From contig CAVIJI010000063.1 of assembly GCA_963642885.1 (NCBI GenBank), positions 1-7,628 of the forward strand: 7,628 bases of DNA. Reading direction: 5' to 3'. Below are positions 5,851 through 7,628 of the stretch, piece after piece. Position numbers and translations under genes: made by a program. The number at the start of each line of letters is the position of its first letter. Position 1 is the stretch's first letter. The DNA is from UMGS1696 sp963642885. GTDB lineage: Bacteria; Bacillota; Clostridia; Oscillospirales; CAG-272. Under the pieces are notes generated by a model. The model worked only from the letters and a program-made list of their open reading frames with translations, made no database searches and was not told where the DNA came from.

Positions 5851-6017
5851 TGTGGAAAAGCGGGTTAAGCTGTTCAAAAGCGGAATTTAGGCGGCTGTGG
5901 AAAATACAGTGCCGCGGTGGAAAAGGTATGAGTTTTACAAAATCAAAGCTTTTATTTACGGCATGTTTTCCACCGATGAACGGTGTGGTCGGGGAAATTC
6001 GAAAACTCTGTGGAAAA
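5851..6017. other. DnaA-box cluster, TGTGGAAAA type
   Basis: Exact TGTGGAAAA occurs at 5851-5859, 5896-5904 and 6009-6017 on the plus strand. One-mismatch copies are GGTGGAAAA at 5916-5924 (plus) and TTTTCCACC at 5966-5974 (minus orientation). An isolated TTTTCAACA lies at 5809-5817. I saw no perfect TTATCCACA anywhere in the interval, so this organism appears to use TTTTCCACA as its main box. Strength of individual sites cannot be judged from sequence. Confidence 0.75.
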
Positions 6018-6082
6018 CTCGGTGAAAGATGCGATGAGGGGAGAAAAAACAAGGTATCGTTTGAAAAAGAGAGATGCGTGGT

Positions 6083-6184
6083 TGTTGAAAACTCGAGGTT
6101 TTCAACTGTAAAATCAACAGGCTGTTGAAAACTCGGGATATTCAACAGAGGTTTTCAACAGCCTGTTGAAAACGGTGTTGAAAA
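6083..6184. other. Palindromic cluster of TGTTGAAAA 9-mers
   Basis: Exact TGTTGAAAA lies at 6083-6091, 6123-6131, 6164-6172 and 6176-6184, with the reverse form TTTTCAACA at 6152-6160. Near copies are TTTTCAACT (6099-6107) and TATTCAACA (6139-6147); a further TGTTGAAAT is at 6221-6229. The first four sites form two inverted pairs repeated with a 40-bp period, each pair separated by 7 bp. A 23-bp palindrome with 11-bp arms covers 6151-6173. The 9-mer differs by one base from the TGTGGAAAA boxes nearby, so weak DnaA sites are the simplest reading. A separate palindrome-binding regulator is possible. Confidence 0.7.
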
Positions 6185-6304
6185 TCGGCATATGTAGAAA
6201 TCTGTCGGCGGGTGAAATTATGTTGAAATCGTATGTAAAACTGCCGCTCTCCTCTGTCGGCGGATAACGTGAAGCTTGAGGGTGATGACAACCGCCGCCT
6301 CCCC

Positions 6305-6331
6305 GAGAATTTCGCTTATGGCGAAATTCTC
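6305..6331. repeat. Hairpin with GCGAAATTCTC arms
   Basis: GAGAATTTCGC (6305-6315) and GCGAAATTCTC (6321-6331) are perfect 11-bp inverted arms around a TTATG loop. The right arm is also the start of the first unit of the adjacent tandem array, so hairpin and array share sequence. It lies downstream of dnaA on the dnaA-coding strand but has no following T run, so it is not a standard intrinsic terminator. Confidence 0.75.
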
Positions 6332-6449
6332 CTAAGTTAGGTTTCGGCGAAATTCTCCTAAGTTAGGTTTCTGCGAAATTCTCCCATAGTTAGGCTTCCG
6401 CGAAATTCTCCTAAGATTGGTTTCGGCGAAATTTTCCCAAGAGAATACC
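6320..6449. repeat. 26-bp tandem direct repeat, about five units
   Basis: Units begin at 6320, 6346, 6372, 6399 and 6425, each with GCGAAATTCTCC or a close variant one base in. The first two are identical over 26 bp; the third is 27 bp with a CCATAG variant; the fourth has AAGATTGG; the fifth decays after GCGAAATTTTCC. In the two best units the centre CCTAAGTTAGG is a palindrome with 5-bp arms. The array lies between the dnaA stop and the origin boxes. It resembles an iteron-like array by form only. Its role, if any, is unknown. Confidence 0.8.
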
Positions 6450-6496
6450 TTGATAAAGTCTTGCGGGTGAAACTTGCACGGGTGGTGCGGAATTTT

Positions 6497-7628
6497 TTAT
6501 CTCTTTATTTCTTTTATGATTTCGTTTACCGTTGCTTCAAGCACGGGATCCGACTGCATCTGCTGTTCGAACGTATTGAGGTTCGAGTGTACCGTCGAGT
6601 GGTCTCTCGTGAACATCGTTCCGATCTGCGGCAGAGACGCTCCCGTCACCATACGTGTGACGTACATAGCGGCTCCGCGTGCGGTTTTCGGCTTTTTAAC
6701 TCTCGACAGCGCGAGTATTTCTTCCTTCGAAACCTTGAATTTTTTCGATACGCAGTCGAGTATTCTCTCGAATGTGTCCGAGACCGATTCGGTAGCGTGC
6801 AGGTATTCGGGGACGGTCTGCATAACCATCGCCATGCTGACGGGCTGTCCCGTGAGCAGGTTCGACATTGCCAGCTTTTTTATAACGCCTTCGAGCTGAC
6901 GTATATTTTCCTGCAGATTCTGTGCCAGAAAATCGACCACGTCGGACGGAACGTCGATGTGATTCTGGTTTATCTTATTGCGCAGTATCGCCATTCTGAG
7001 CTCGTAGTCCGGCGGCTTGATATCCGCGAGAAGACCCTGTTCGAAGCGGGAGCGAATTCTCTGTTCGAGAGACTCGAGCTCGCGGGGAGGGCGGTCGGAC
7101 GTGAGAATTATCTGTTTTCTGTCCTCGTACAGAGCGTCGAACGTGTGGAAGAATTCCGTCTGAGTGGCTTCCTTACCGGCTATGAACTGTATATCGTCTA
7201 TCATGAGTATGTCGCAGCGGCGGAATTTTTCTCTGAACTGTCTGTTGCGGTTTTTCTGAATGGCATCGACGAGCTGATTCGTGAATTCCTCGCCCTTGAT
7301 GCATATTATCTTCATTTTTGGATTGTGTTCGAGCGCGCGGTTGGCTATGGCGTACATGAGGTGAGTTTTGCCGAGCCCCGACGGGCCCCATATGAACAGG
7401 GGATTTACCTTACCGCCGACGTTGTCCGCGACGTTCATGGCAGAGGCGTGCGCAAGCTGGTTTGACGAGCCGACGATGAAGTTGTCGAAGGTATAGTCGC
7501 GTATATACGAGCGCCATTTTTCGTTTTTCACGGCGTCGTCGGCGTCCGAGGTGAAGTGGTAGTTATCGTCGTCGCGGGATGCTTTTTCTTCGGGGTGGGA
7601 GCCTCCGCCGCCGTTCATGGGGGTATAG
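6497..7628 (-). CDS. dnaA: Chromosomal replication initiator protein DnaA (5' end outside window)
   Basis: DnaA binds 9-bp boxes at oriC, forms an ATP-dependent filament and melts the origin. The reading frame stays open through the right edge, so the gene starts beyond it; numbering here is from an in-frame Met at 7616-7618. About 30 Gly/Asp/Glu-rich residues look like the end of linker domain II. The AAA+ domain III follows: the WRSYIRDYTFDNFIVG entry motif (35-50), Walker A GPSGLGKT (78-85), Walker B LMIDD (138-142), sensor 1 ILTSDRPP (171-178), the arginine-finger box RIRSRFEQGL (187-196) and sensor 2 NIRQLEG (238-244). Domain IV ends with the helix-turn-helix signature RDHSTV (338-343). 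Before that motif the protein has F-T where Bacillus-type DnaA has F-G-G, one residue shorter. Domain I (helicase-loader and oligomerisation part) is not visible. It lies beside oriC and reads toward dnaN. The identification is secure; only the true start is unknown. Confidence 0.98.
   Translation of the reverse strand, partial: YTPMNGGGGSHPEEKASRDDDNYHFTSDADDAVKNEKWRSYIRDYTFDNFIVGSSNQLAHASAMNVADNVGGKVNPLFIWGPSGLGKTHLMYAIANRALEHNPKMKIICIKGEEFTNQLVDAIQKNRNRQFREKFRRCDILMIDDIQFIAGKEATQTEFFHTFDALYEDRKQIILTSDRPPRELESLEQRIRSRFEQGLLADIKPPDYELRMAILRNKINQNHIDVPSDVVDFLAQNLQENIRQLEGVIKKLAMSNLLTGQPVSMAMVMQTVPEYLHATESVSDTFERILDCVSKKFKVSKEEILALSRVKKPKTARGAAMYVTRMVTGASLPQIGTMFTRDHSTVHSNLNTFEQQMQSDPVLEATVNEIIKEIKR

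Larger units (their letters stand above)
5498..6229. other. oriC: Putative chromosomal origin of replication (oriC) between dnaA and dnaN
   Basis: The 1190 bp between the dnaA stop and the dnaN start contain no convincing gene. They hold at least four exact TGTGGAAAA 9-mers, six exact TGTTGAAAA 9-mers in both orientations, a six-unit trinucleotide tract and a strongly A+T-rich block. The adjoining dnaA, dnaN and gyrB genes make this the expected place for oriC in Firmicutes. The A+T-rich unwinding element lies on the dnaN side, as in the B. subtilis dnaA-dnaN origin segment. A second box cluster upstream of dnaA, common in bipartite origins, would lie outside the window. Function is inferred from motif order, not demonstrated. 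Confidence 0.88.

Noticed and set aside
6320..6449. CRISPR array
   Set aside because: The repeats are contiguous 26-bp units with no spacers, and no cas genes are near.
6461..7465. Plus-strand open frame of 334 codons opposite dnaA
   Set aside because: Antisense shadow of a clearly conserved dnaA; no recognisable motifs or ribosome site.

Overview
The window is a bacterial chromosome-origin neighbourhood. All five recognisable genes read leftward on the minus strand, in the order dnaA (cut by the right edge), dnaN, a remB/DUF370 gene, gyrB and a PfkB-family sugar-phosphate kinase. Protein features point to a Firmicute, most likely class Clostridia: GyrB and DnaN read close to Bacillus/Clostridium versions, a RemB-type protein sits just upstream of gyrB, and the DnaA DNA-binding domain has a shortened F-x-R-D-H-S-T-V signature. 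The genome is of intermediate G+C and peppered with short perfect hairpins. I cannot name a genus.

Right part (6497-7628): dnaA, lacking only its N-terminal domain. Middle (5307-6496): a 1190-bp gene-free interval between dnaA and dnaN that I read as oriC. Going from dnaA toward dnaN it holds a 26-bp tandem repeat array, a palindromic cluster of TGTTGAAAA 9-mers, scattered TGTGGAAAA DnaA boxes, then a compact unwinding module (DnaA box, GC-rich block, six YAG trinucleotides, about 50 bp of nearly pure A+T), and finally two tandem hairpins ahead of dnaN. This order matches the basal unwinding system of Bacillus subtilis.

Left part (1-5306): dnaN is followed after 17 bp by remB, with no yaaA or recF between them. 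Then come gyrB and, in place of the gyrA often found next, a 1-phosphofructokinase-like kinase. Positions 1-435 carry no gene, only several short hairpins.

The genes share a theme: DnaA opens the origin, DnaN clamps the polymerase, and GyrB supplies the ATPase half of the topoisomerase that relieves fork supercoiling. RemB-like proteins are small DNA-binding regulators. The metabolic kinase is probably just a neighbour.

The least ordinary features are the clear DnaA-trio origin built on non-canonical DnaA boxes, several hairpin repeats (two of which supply the last codons of genes), missing recF/yaaA, and a G/C skew switch that seems to lie left of the unwinding site. No CRISPR array, insertion sequence, tRNA or rRNA was seen.
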